Assembly (NCBI RefSeq): GCF_947623445.1
Contig: NC_135244.1
Span: 1,240,001 to 1,304,000 of the forward strand
Reading direction: 5' to 3'
DNA: 64,000 nt
Source: Clavelina lepadiformis
Taxonomy: Eukaryota; Chordata; Ascidiacea; Aplousobranchia; Clavelinidae
Shown here: positions 10,033 through 21,630 of the stretch, one piece after another
How the letters are laid out: each line of letters opens with the position of its first letter
How positions within the stretch are numbered: the first letter of the stretch is position 1
Translations under genes and position numbers: made by a program
Notes under the pieces: model-generated
What the model saw: the letters and a program-made list of their open reading frames with translations, nothing else
Database searches by the model: none
Told to the model about the DNA's origin: nothing

Positions 10033-12214
10033 ATGCTTCTCCAAGTTTTATTATTGGTGTCGTCAGCTGCAAAGATGATGCCGACCAGTAACGTGTCTTC
10101 CAATGAAATAATTTCTGTAAGTGCGTATAATTTTTTGCAGGTCAAGGAAAAATTTAACTATATTTCTTACCAGGGACGAGGTCAAAGACAAACAACGACG
10201 ATGTCTGCAGAAAGAAGTGGAACTACGGCAAACAATTACCAACCAGGTATTAGGCTTAACATGAAAAAAGTAATTTAACTGTATTATTACTATAAAAAAA
10301 TACGTGTTATATTATAATAAATATCCACTCAATTTTTGCTATTTTTATTATTATTTTATGTATATTATTTTTGCTACACTTTACTGTTTTCATCAGAGGA
10401 AACAAAAACCAAAGCAAGCGGAGAAAGCAAATTGTCTGAAGACAGAGAAATTCCCTCAATCTATCCCCGCGACCGTATGTGGTCAAGTACTCTATTGGCA
10501 TCACCATCTGCACAGGTAGTTCTACAACAATCTCACTCTATACGTCACCAAAAACCAACGTGTCCTGTAGCGAAACAACAGCTGTAAGTGTAGCAGGTTA
10601 AGTAGAAGCTTAAACTATATTTGTTATCAGGAAGAGGATGGAAATCCAAAAGCCACGATCTCTGCAGAAAGAACTGGACATCCCAGTGAAGCTACAGCTG
10701 GAAGTTTCCCGATGGGTAAATGTGATGTAACAAGTAATTTAACAGAAATATTGTTGAAATTTACTAATTTTTTGTATGGTAGACCGGAAAAAAACTCCAA
10801 AATAAATTGTGTTCTTAAGATCCTCAGACAGTTGAGAGTACAATCGAACCCAGCGACCGAACTTCAAGTTTTGTACCGGTACCGTGGCCAGACCCTTCAT
10901 TGGCTCCATTATACGAATTGATGACGTCACCACTGCAAAATGTGGGTTTCAATGTAACATACTTTGAAGAAATCGATGGTGACGGCAGAGTTTCGAATCA
11001 CAATCCTTACTTGCCTCCAAATCAATTCCCATATATAACACCAGCAACAGAGAGCGCAAGTTTCAATCAAGCTGTGGTTAGCGAATTTATCATATGGTTA
11101 TCTGGTTATCATAGTTTTAACACACATATGATAAAGTAAGCTAAACATTTCGCAAGAAAACACGAAGTTTATCTTTTGGTAACATCATCTTAATTAATGG
11201 TTCAACCCAAGCCCAAAACATTTTTTCAAACCTGACGTCGACTATCAATATCTGTTCCACTGAAAGAAATGTCGTGAGTAGGCGTGTAACCTCATAGCTG
11301 CCCGAGCAGAAGTTTCAGCTATATTTCTTATTTGAGCCTAAACCACAGATCAATGGCGACATTGGCCGCAAACAAGGAGAATTGTTTTGCACCTGCAGTC
11401 AGTTTGTTAGCGCAGTTGAAGTCCACAGTATAATTCTAATTTTTTTTTAGGAGGTAATTCCGCCCTTTAGTGAAGGTCAAACATCAACTCTGACGTCAGC
11501 CACAAACAGTGCATTTTCGGATGAAGCCACGGTCACCAACAACAACCCTGGTAAGCTGTTTGACAGAGATCCTTTAGGACAATCTCAAAATTAGATTCAA
11601 GTAACAGAAAAACGTCACAAATCCCAGAAGTGAAAAGGGATGTTTTTGACGATTCCGAACAAAGCCAACAGGCTTGACCGAATCGTCGATCTTAGCGATT
11701 TCACCGCAACTAGAACATTCGACAGGTTTTTTATTGGTTCCAAATTCGGCATCAGCGACTTCACCTCAAATAAACATTTATCCGGTTCTTGGTCGGTATT
11801 AACTTCTCTGAAATGTTTTACTTGTGGTGAAGTTACTGATGCCGTCACTTATTAGAGCGTCATTCCACCGCTTGGTGTAGCTCAAACATCAGCAAGGAAG
11901 AGCGCAAGCTGTGGTCACGCAACGATAACTAAAAATGCCGATTACTTTTGGTTTCTCAAAATATTTTAACATTTTTATAATAAATCAACTCATAATAACA
12001 CGTTCGTTTTTTAGCAAAAAAGAGAAAACAAGTTTGGAGAAAACCGAAAACTAAATTCACTCCTGAACAGTTAGCAACACTCCAAAAAGAATTTAATCTC
12101 AACCCGGCTCTTTCTAAACAAAGAAAAAAGGAAATTGCACTCAGGACCAAGCTCACCGAAGAAATAGTACAAACTTGGTTTGGTAATAATCGAAAGAAAA
12201 TGAAAAAGATGTGA
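10033..12214 (+). CDS. Unit C: orphan homeodomain protein, intact homeodomain, 237 aa
   Basis: Exons 10033-10116, 10174-10246, 10820-11076, 11451-11550, 12015-12214; total 714 bases, all junctions GT/AG and in phase. ATG at 10033 has A at -3 (GCGACCATG). The N-terminus MLLQVLLLVSSAAK is hydrophobic and shared with unit D, but in unit B the same bases are read in another frame. The middle is Ser/Thr/Pro-rich (TVESTIEPSDRTSSF, LPPNQFPYITPATES). The C-terminal homeodomain runs from KKRKQVWRKPKTKFTPEQ through NPALSKQRKKEIALRTK to IVQTWFGNNRKKMKKM and TGA, with Trp48, Phe49, Asn51 and Arg53 all present. Unit B's tail is lost through a one-base difference but survives out of frame (SVLPSTSHEHDTEVSPQ). 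Exons matching B1 and B2 (10397-10583, 10631-10715) lie in the second intron but carry a 4-base deletion and do not fit the frame. Probably a nuclear DNA-binding protein; class unassigned. Confidence 0.7.
11630..11855 (+). repeat. Decayed traces of the 60-bp minisatellite in unit C intron
   Basis: Closely matches the block at 5,929-6,160 of unit B, including the ACTAGAACATTCGACAGG stretch. It is intronic in the unit C model. Confidence 0.65.
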
Positions 12215-14444
12215 ATGAAAAGGCAAGAAATCCCTGCAACAAACCGGAAGTTTTTGAAGAGTGGGGTCAACAGGCTTCGTCTATCTCTTCGGTGTTACCA
12301 TCGACATCTCATGAACACGACACTGAGGTTTCTCCGCAGGCGGAGATCGTGACCAACTTCAGTCCGCCAGCTAGTGGTAGCAACACTTGTAGTAACTTGT
12401 GATTTGTTATAACACTGATGACGTAAGCAATATCGTACGGTTTCAGCAAGAAAACAGCCATGCGTCAAGTTACCTTCCGTACCACCATAAAACGTTGTCT
12501 AAAGGCAACACCAATGCATGAATGGGTTTTGCTTAAACTGTTTTTATATACGTTTGATTTTAATAATTATAGCCTATATGTTGCTTAAATTGAGACGTTT
12601 TCAGATTTTTTTATCAATGTTTGTGCTAATGCTAAATGTGTTAATGTGTTTTACCTGAAAATACAAACAACATTTTTATATGTATTGTTCTTTAAGAAAG
12701 TATTTACAAGCGCTACATATCGAATTGCTGCTGTAAACGAAAAATATATTTGCATATGAACTTTATTGCGAAAATAATTTCAACTCTGTAACAACTAAAC
12801 GGTAGGAAGCACAAGTAGCTTACGATCAGTTAGCTATTGACGTAAAGCTGTTATAGGCTGCGATTTGTTTCACTGAGTTTGCCTTTCGTTGCCTAAGCAA
12901 TGGTTTTGAAGAAACTAAAAACAAATTGGACCTTTATACAATTAGTTGAAGACCTGGCAATTGGTTACACTGCAGGTACTTCTATCTGATGTTCATTGTT
13001 GTTGATATTGTGTTGGACTTGCGTTCGAAAATCTTAGAAAATGCAGAATCTCTAATAATCTTGATCTTCATCTTTAAGTGTTCGCATATTTTCCAGGATC
13101 TTTGTTTATCAGCAAAATCGCTGATGTTTTCTGATTAATTAATATTTTGGTTTAATATAGGAAATTTTATCTAAGAAATACAAAGCCACCTGATGATAAT
13201 ACTTGCAACTTCCTAACATATCAAGGCAACAATTAAGGCAATGTTTCCAACCACATCAACATTTCTAACCCAACCAGTTATTTAATCTGTATTCAACCCA
13301 TTGCTTTGTCTGATCGTCTTGATGTTTGTTTAAGTTTTTGTGTATTGTTAACTGGAGCATTTTACAGTTTCTTGGTAAAGTTGATTTGTGTAGACTTGGC
13401 CGCTTGTCATTGAACGTTGAACATTTTACCATAAATCGCTTTTAAGGAAAATGAATCCCGAAAGAAATTGCCACTTCTGCTCATGTTGAAATGAAGTTTC
13501 CTATAATATAATTTCTATTTGATATTCTGGTGTATATCACAAGATGAACAAAGAAGTGTTGCAAGTGTAACAAAGAAATCAGATTACTGCTTAACCCGAA
13601 CTTACAATAAAGTTTGTTTATACAACCTGACAAAGACTTGATAAGTCGAAGACAATTTAAATTTGTTCTTTTGATCATCATGTAAGTTGGTGTAATATAT
13701 ATATTGACATAATTCGTATAAACATAAAGATTGATTGCGTGCATATGCACTAGTTATCATCATTCCCCAGTTGCATTTAACATAATAAAGATGTTATATC
13801 TGAAAAAAATTTAAAAACAAATTAATAGAAATGTGGTAAAGGTAAAAAGTATGCAAAAATTCGGGAAGGATCACAAAAGTCGCAAAACATAAAATTCTAT
13901 TTAACAATGCACGCAGACAACAAGCTTGGTAACATGGGCTCGAGTAGTGAGGAATCATTTTCAAGTTTAAATCGTGCAAAAGTTTCCTCAGATTGATGAC
14001 AAATATTCCAGCATCATACCAACATTTGAAGTTACTTGTGATTGATATTTTTAGTTTCATCAACTTGTTTAAGAATGCAAAAAAACTTGTCAAATCTAAC
14101 CATCAGCCAATATTATGACCTATAAACATTTTACAACATTTGGATGACCGCTGGGTATTACTTTCATAAATAACAATTTTGTTCCGGAAGTTAAAAGCCT
14201 AGCTCTGAATCTCGTTTATGGCTTTAAGGTTGTAGCTCTCCAGCACAATAGCTCGATTTTTACACGAACGTCACGCATGCTGATTCTATACATACAGTTC
14301 ATACAAAACAGTTCCTTGCTTGTTGTACTTTTTGTTGTTTTATTTGAGATGTTCCAACAATTATTGCTCACGTAGCGTTGAAAAGGCATTAGGAAAGATT
14401 TGCTGCTGTACATCTTAACTCAGTAGTAATCACTATCATACTGA
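12215..14444. other. 3' flank of unit C and spacer
   Basis: Starts with the out-of-frame remnant of the family tail (12,215-12,402), then the shared 3' flank to about 13,170. 13,260-13,690 is not seen in the other units and has no supported gene. From 13,735 it repeats the 7,440-8,150 block. Confidence 0.55.
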
Positions 14445-14585
14445 TGACGTCAGTTTTTCTGACGCGGTTTTATCTACGTATCGGCGTAATTTGATTGGCT
14501 ATAAGTCAGGTATTGGAGAATTTGTGATTTATTTCTAACTGTGTTTCTTTGCAATGTGATTGGTTGCCAAATTATATAAAAAGTC
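14441..14585 (+). promoter_or_regulatory. Promoter module 3 upstream of unit D
   Basis: CRE TGACGTCA at 14445-14452, a TCTGACGCG block, GATTGGCTATAAG, TATTGGAG, GATTGGTTGCC, and TATATAAAAA at 14573-14582. Same layout as modules 1 and 2. Confidence 0.75.
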
Positions 14586-14793
14586 TTTCGTGAAAAATGG
14601 TCGTTCATTTTGCTGCAATGCTTCTTTGTGTAAGCACTGCATAGTGATGCTTTGCTACAAAGTGTTTCATCATTGTTGTAAGTTTTGTGGCTTAATCCTC
14701 AACGGAACGTAGAATATGTTGTTGTTGGCCTATTGGAGGTATGCAAGTTGCTGGGAATTCTGCTTCAAGCCACGAGGGTTTTGCGTCTGAAGA

Positions 14794-14850
14794 ATGAGCA
14801 AACTACAGCTTGCAAAAATTCTGAGGACGAATTTTTGCTTTCAACATTGA
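14794..14850 (+). other. Conserved 18-codon leader ORF, copy 3
   Basis: ATG to TGA, MSKLQLAKILRTNFCFQH. Same length and position relative to the promoter as copy 2. Confidence 0.45.
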
Positions 14851-16132
14851 TAACTTGGGCGTAGCCAGCACCCAGCTGGTCCAAGTAGCTTACCTCAACT
14901 AAATCAAACTATATATTGTATTTATATTGTCCTCCAATGATTCTACGACAGTGTTCATAGACACTTTCTTGTTAGCTATGAGTATTCTGAGTGTTAATCT
15001 TTGCAGCAGGTGGTATTATGCCTGTCACTCTTCAACATGTCTTCTGTACAGTCCAAGTGTAATTGAAAACTACAATTTACTTTTTGAGACTTTGAAATGT
15101 GCGAAATATTCCAAATGTAGCACGTTGCAGACAGTGGTGATTAGATCCAACGATTTATTTCTACTGTGTGTTCTGTGACTGAGCTGTGAAATAGGGAGTT
15201 GTGCACTTAATTTTTCTTACCACGACGAGGCAACAATCCATAAAGACGTTTTGGTGCTTTAAGCACTCGGCATGTTTTTCAGTTGCTCAGCCCGCCTGTG
15301 AGGTTGAACAACCACTGCTGTAGACATCGGTTTCAAGCTTGAGGTTTAGAAGCGGTTCCATTGCAACTGTTTCGCTTTCCTAGCTAGCTTCGTTGGTTCT
15401 TCAGTTCAGCACCGCTATAATAACCCGTGAAAAGTATTTCCCGGATATAAACAAGATGTAGAAATATTGTGGCTCCACAAATGAAATTCCTGTTTTTTGT
15501 CCTGTGTATATCTATTCACTTACCCTCCTACGTACCATGTAGATTAAATTTGCAATACCATTAAAACTTGCAGTATCTCCATGCCATAACAGTTCCAGTT
15601 TTTCTAACGATTGTTTTAGCAGACCAGATTGTCGAGCTCGATATGTTTTGGCTTAGACTTGAACTTTTGCGGATCTCGCGCTGTGTGTTGAAGAAATTTT
15701 TATTTTATCCTTTTTGTGTAGTTAGCAAACTGAAGTATCATTTTGACTGTTATTGTTACAGATTTAATGCTTGTTTGTTTTTACTTAACGCTTTCATTTT
15801 TACTGGACTCGTCACGTTGAACACTAAAAGAAAATAGATAAAACTTCTTCGCTGAAACTTTTTCAATAGTGTCTGTTTTACTTTAAAATTACGTAAGTTT
15901 AATAGCTAATGGTAATGGTATAGGCTTAATTTGGATAGCTACGGTAAAACTGCTCGTTGCATTCATTAGTATATTTATGTATATCATCAATACCATTTTA
16001 ATCCAGAATATCATCTGAATGCATGAACTGTAACAACATAAGCGTTAATCAAGATATATTTTATTTTTGCCGGGCAGAAAGACAACATAAACCATCTGAA
16101 GACAGAAATCTCCTCCATCGATCCCATCGACC
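14851..16132. other. 5' region of unit D
   Basis: No supported coding exon. It matches the 5' region of unit C over most of its length. Short ORFs at 14,927-15,178 and 15,568-15,837 are not conserved between the two copies as proteins. Confidence 0.5.
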
Positions 16133-19100
16133 ATGCTTCTTCAAGTTTTATTATTGGTTTCATCAGCTGCACCGGTATTTCTACAACCATCTCACAACTC
16201 AAAGATTACGCCGACCAGCAACGCGTCCTCCAATGAAATAATTTCTGTGAGTGCGTATAATTTTTTGCATGTCGAGGTAAAATTTAACTATATTTCTTAC
16301 CAGGGACGAGGTCAAAGACAAACAACGACGATGTCTGCAGAAAGAAGTGGAACTACGGTCAACAATTACCAACCAGGTATTAGGCTTAACATAAATAAGT
16401 GATTTAGCTGCATTATTACTATAAAAAATATGTATTATATTATTATAAATATCCACTTAATTTTTCATGTTTTGATTTAACAAGTGAAAGACGAGCAACT
16501 CCAAAATAAATTGTGTTCTTCAGATACCCAGAGAGTTGAGGATACAACCACACCTGGCTACTACGCTTCAAGCGCGCCATCGCTTTCATCCCAGGCACAA
16601 CTTCCGTCAGACTCTCTATTGCCTCCAACTTACGCACGAGCCAACCAACTCCAAGTACAACATCCATTAGGTTTCTCTTCGGTGCCATTTTCGTCACCTG
16701 TGCTGGGGGCACCAGTGATTCTACAACAAGGACAGAATTTGTTGGGCTCTTTGTCTCTTCCATTTGGGGCACCAACGATTCTACCACAAGCTCAAATTTT
16801 GTGGGGTTCTCCGTTTGTTCCGTTTGGCCAAACAGCGAGTTTTCCACAACCTCAGATTTTCCCACGTCCTCCCTCGGTTCCATTTACGGAATCAGTGGGT
16901 CCACCACAAGCTCAACACTCGTCGGGTTCTTCGGTTCCATTTTCAGCATCAATGAATTTAACACAAGGACCATCGGTTCCGATTTCTGCGTCAGGGAATT
17001 CACCACAAGGACAGCAATCATCAGACTCTTCGTCGGTTCAATTTTCAGCATCTGCAAATTTACCTCATCAATATACGTCAGGTTCTTCGTCGGTACAATT
17101 TTCTGTATCAGCGACTTTACCTCAAGGACAAAGTTCGTCAGCCTTTTCGTCGGTTCAATTTTCGGCATCAGTGACTTTTCCACATGATCAACATCGGTCA
17201 GGTTCCATGTCGGGTCCAGTGTCGGCATCAGCGACTTCACCACGAGGACAACATTCGTCAGGTTCAATATCGCTCCCAGTGTCAACATTAGCGAGTTCGC
17301 CACGAGAACAACATTCGTCAGGTTCAACATCACTTCCAGTGCCGGCATTAGTGACTTCGTCACGAGGACAACAGTCGTCAGGTTCAATATCGCTTCCTGT
17401 GCCGGCATTAGCGACTTCGTCACGAGGACAACAGTCGTCAGGTTCAATATCGCTTCCAGTGCCGGCATTAGCGACTTCACCACGAGGACAACATTCGTCA
17501 GGTTCCACATCGCTCCCAGTGTCAACATTAGCGAGTTCACCACGAGGACAACATTCGTCAGGTTCAACATCACTTCCAGTGTCGGCATCAGCGACTTCGC
17601 CACGAGGACAACAGTCGTCAGGTTCAACATCGCTCCCAGTGTCGGCATTAGCGACTTCGCCACGAGGACAACAGTCGTCAGGTTCCACATCGGTTCCAGT
17701 GTCGGCATTGGTGACTTCGCCACGAGGACAACATTCGTCAAGTTCCACATCGCTTCCAGTTTCGGCATTGGTGTATTCGCCACGAGGACAACATTCGTCA
17801 AGTTCCACATCGGTTCCAGTTTCGGCATTGGTGTATTCGCCACGAGGACAACATTCGTCAGGTTCAACATCACTTCCAGTGCCGGCATTAGTGACTTCGT
17901 CACGAGGACAACAGTCGTCAGGTTCAATATCGCTTCCTGTGCCGGCATTAGCGACTTCGTCACGAGGACAACATTCGTCAGGTTCAATATCGCTTCCAGT
18001 GTCGGCATTAGCGACTTCGCCACGAGGACAACAGTCGTCAGGTTCAATATCGCTCCCAGTGTCGGCATTAGCGACTTCGCCACGAGGACAACATTCGTCA
18101 GGTTCAATATCGCTTCCAGTGTCGGCGTTAGCGACTTCGCCACGAGGACAACATTCGTCTGGTTCTTCTTCGGTACAGATTTCAACATCAGTATTGCCAC
18201 CACAACCACAAGGTTTGTTTAACAACGTCACTAACATTACTGTTACTGGCGGTGTGATCAGATATTTCCACCAAGATCTTTACTTGTTTCCAGATCAATC
18301 TCAAATTGGAATGCCGACTGAAATGTCAACAACAAAGAAGGCAAAGGTTGTTCGACCTTTGATTAACAAGTTCATTCTGGGTTCCATTGTTTTACCACAA
18401 ATACTATACAGCAAGCTGAGTTATTCTTATTGTAGAAGTCGAAAAAACACAAGCCACAAAAGCCATGCTCAATTGGTAACCAGAGAATCGAACACTCAGT
18501 CGAAACCAGCGCGCAATCTTCGTCAAGTTTATTGGTGGTACTTTCGTCTCCGCCTGTAATCTCACCAATACCTTATAATTTTTCTACTAACCTGACATCG
18601 ACTATCCGCTTACCCACTGAAAGAAACGTGAGTGATTGCGACCTTTATAGCGTCTTGTACAGAAGTTTCAGTATTTTTGTTATCAGAGTCGGCGCCAACT
18701 ATCAACGGCGACATTTACCACAGACAGCAGCGATATCGTCGAAACCACGTCAGGCATAATTCCACCTGGTAAAAACATTTTACGTTTATATTTTAATTAT
18801 TAAGCGATGTACTTAACAATATTGTTGTTAACAATGAAGTTACGTTATTTAGGTCGCCTGAGAGGGAGTAGCCCTATGGAACATAGGGACCGTGCTTCGT
18901 CACGTTTTCCGGAAATGCCTATGGTGGTAGAATGTCCAACGCTAGGTGTAGATGATGAGTCGCAAGATGCTCATGTTATTTATAGGTTGTTTGAAAACGA
19001 CGATGGTATGATGACGACAACGACAACGTCAGCAAATGACAGTGCAGGTATGGAAGGAGAAGTGGTCGCGATTGAAACACTCTTGGTGCTTGTATTATGT

Positions 19101-19683
19101 TAAAGCTTTAGAAACGGGTCTTTTTTCAGAAAGGAGTTCTCGATCTCGGCCAAGACGTTTATGTTTTTCCGAAAACCAGGGAGTTGGTTGTAGCGAGCAA
19201 CCTTCAAGTTTGTCGTTGGCGCCTTTGCAGACTACAGTCTATCTCAAACAATCTCGCAACTCTTTAGGGTTGTCATCTACTTGTGGTTTGCCCTCACCTG
19301 AAAGAAATGTCGTGAGTAATGCTGGAAACCAGGAAAAAAATTGGACTATAAATCCAATAAAATTATTTCTAACTACAATTCCTATTTGTTAGAACGTCTT
19401 TCCCATTCCGCATGTAGGTCAAACATCGACCGTGACGTTGGCCAGAAACAGCACAAGTTCAAGTCAAGCAACAGTCAGTAAACAAACGCCGGGTACTGTT
19501 GATTGATGGAAACATTTTTACATTTTTATGATTGTTCAACTCACAATCACACATTCATTTTTAGAAAAAAAGAAAAAACAGTCCAGGTGCAAGAGGAAAA
19601 CTCAAATTGCGTCTGACCAGTCAGAAATGTCCCAAAGAGAGTCTCAAAACGACCCGGTTCTTTCCAAACAAAGAAAAATATAA
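16133..19683 (+). CDS. Unit D: giant Ser/Pro-rich repeat protein with truncated homeodomain, about 959 aa
   Basis: Nine exons: 16133-16246, 16304-16376, 16524-18346, 18436-18627, 18687-18768, 18853-19047, 19130-19311, 19393-19492, 19565-19683. Total 2,880 bases, every junction GT/AG and in phase. The N-terminus (MLLQVLLLVSSAAP) and exon 2 match unit C. Exon 3 (1.8 kb) holds degenerate Gln/Pro/Ser repeats, then 16 regular 20-residue units of the type SSGSTSLPVSALATSPRGQH. Exons 6-7 look like a second copy of the exon 3 start plus exon 4: DRASS with Y..FE..DDG, and endings LPTERN against LPSPERNV. The last exon opens like the family homeodomain (EKKKKQSRCKRKTQ, then DPVLSKQRKI) but stops at TAA within helix 2, so helix 3 and DNA contact residues are lost. 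Beyond the stop the recognition helix is not recognisable, though tail traces (SSALPSTSY) persist. It could be a non-DNA-binding derivative or a decaying gene; the long in-phase model favours translation. Confidence 0.6.
17221..18180 (+). repeat. 60-bp coding minisatellite of unit D, 16 regular copies
   Basis: Sixteen consecutive 60-bp units, preceded by about five degenerate ones (16,921-17,220). Consensus product is a 20-residue Ser/Pro-rich unit. The 60-base units at 17,341 and 17,881 are identical and the following units differ by one base, showing a higher-order duplication 540 bp (nine units) apart. Variation between copies is mostly Leu/Val, Ser/Pro, Thr/Ile and His/Gln. The opposite strand is also open for 349 codons. 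Confidence 0.95.
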
Positions 19684-21630
19684 ATTGCGGAGAAAAACAA
19701 AGTTTGCGAAGACGAAGTAAATAAAATCAACAAAAGAAAAAAACGAACACAAAGTAAGAAGTCGGAATAAAGCCAACAGGCGTCGTCCACCTCTTCAGCG
19801 TTACCATCGACATCTTATGTCCAAGATTACCAGGTTCCTCAGCCGATGGAGATCGTGATAAATTGCACTGCGCCAACTACTGTGGGAGTTGTAGTAACAC
19901 TGATGACGTAAGCAATGTCGTACGCCTTCTGCAAGAAGACAGCGATGCACCAAATTAACATAAGATGCCGTACTTTCATGAACAGTTGTCCAAATGCAAC
20001 TACTATGCGTAAAAGGTTCTGTTTAAATTGTGTTTTTATGGCTGCTTCTTTCAAATTAATATATATGCGATTGAAATTGCAAAAAACTTTTGAGATTTTA
20101 TTGTATGGTGTTTTTAATCTTGTTCTTGTGAAATTTTTTGGTGTGTTTTACCGCAAAATACATGATATTTTAATATTTTTGTATCTTACTATAAGAACTT
20201 AAACATAAGCTACCCGCCGAATTGTCGCATCAAACGATAAAATATATCTCATTTCATGAAAGTTGCGTAAATGGAAACATGGCAATATAGACGAAGCGTG
20301 GCCGTTAGTTTATTTGTCTGTGACTGACTTGATAGTAATTTACGACCTAATCTGGATGAAACTTGTCTACAAATCTTGCAATTACACGCACCATGTGCCA
20401 GCTTTCAACAATGGTTGTTTATTTCATATTAAATAGTATTTCAGCTCATCTTGCCTTACAGCAAACCTTAAAATACTCCAGACCTAGCTTCTGGCTGATA
20501 TGTCACGGTAGTCGTGCTGTATTTTGCATGACTTAAGAACTTAAGAACTTGTAATTAGCGCAAAGATACTTTGGATTGTTTTGTCCTTGTAGAAACAATT
20601 TTAGTCTAGTTCAACATGTACTTTAACCAAGCTAACAGTGTTGTTGTTGATGCATTGGTTCATGCCACAATGAAACCTGCTTTTAGAGGCACTCAAAGAA
20701 ATACTCCTACCATCATTGATAATGTGCGTTGTCGTATCTAACGGGTTTATTTTATTTGGAAGTAAGCCTGATGCTTCAAATCGGACAAATATTAAGCAAG
20801 TGCTAAAAACATAGAACAGCGTTTTGGAAACATACAAAAGTAATACGTCACCAGACACCATTAATAAGTCCTTCAACATATTATCAGATCTGTACAAGAA
20901 TTCCGTAAAAGATGAGAATTTATTTGCAAATTAGCACAATGACACTCTTGCTGTTTCGACTCACTGAAATACAGTTTCTTATGTTGTAGCTACATCGAGA
21001 CATATACGGCTCTTTGCCTCCATAAATTTTCGAGAATTCTCATTGAAAACACGTTTAACTTCTGTTTTGTGTTAAGTCCATTATAGGAAAAAAATAACAT
21101 ATTTGCCTCGGTAAAATTTTACCTTGGCACGGCCTTTGTTCCGGTTATATTTGTTGTATGCTCTATTTTAAAAAGCAAGACCTATCATCTATTTTATTAA
21201 AAGCATCTCATCGGTCGCATCACAAGCATCGCGGTCGCCGATGAGCTGATTCAAGATTGTTTTTAGGCGTTGTACCACTTTCAGGATGATGTTGCGCTTT
21301 TGACAGTGACAAGAGTGGGATGTATTATTTCAGTGATTTTTCTAGCTCTTACCTTAGTCCTGCTGATTATACCTCGGTAAAATGACAAGATTTTGTTTAT
21401 CTTTGCCAGCAGTTAAGCGTTCAATTTACCTTAAATATGATCAAAATTAATTAAGTGATGAGATGGTGTTGGCATGTATTTAGTTAACATTTTGTATCCT
21501 TTAAGATTAGTTGCACTGTTTGCAATTCGTCGGTTATGATACCGATATACAGCAGTAACTTGTCATTCTCACTCCAGGCATAATCGCGCAAAACATCGTA
21601 TAAAGATTCTCATCATCGTTTGCTTTAACC
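19684..21630. other. 3' flank of unit D and gene-poor AT-rich DNA
   Basis: The family tail remnant (SSALPSTSY, QPMEIVINCTAPTT) extends to about 19,920 and the duplicated 3' flank to about 20,200. The rest has no supported gene. The ORF at 20,601-20,897 (-) has no recognisable features. Confidence 0.5.

Noticed and set aside
10397-10715. Unit C copies of exons B1 and B2
   Set aside because: A 4-base deletion breaks the frame relative to B; exons at 10,033-10,246 join the next exon in phase instead.
16443-16883. Minus-strand ORF of 146 codons
   Set aside because: Shadow of the unit D repeat exon; no independent features.
16884-18237. Long minus-strand ORFs of 441 and 349 codons across the unit D array
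   Set aside because: The sense strand has a nine-exon in-phase model here. The antisense frames are open because the unit length is a multiple of three and lacks stops; kept only as an observation.
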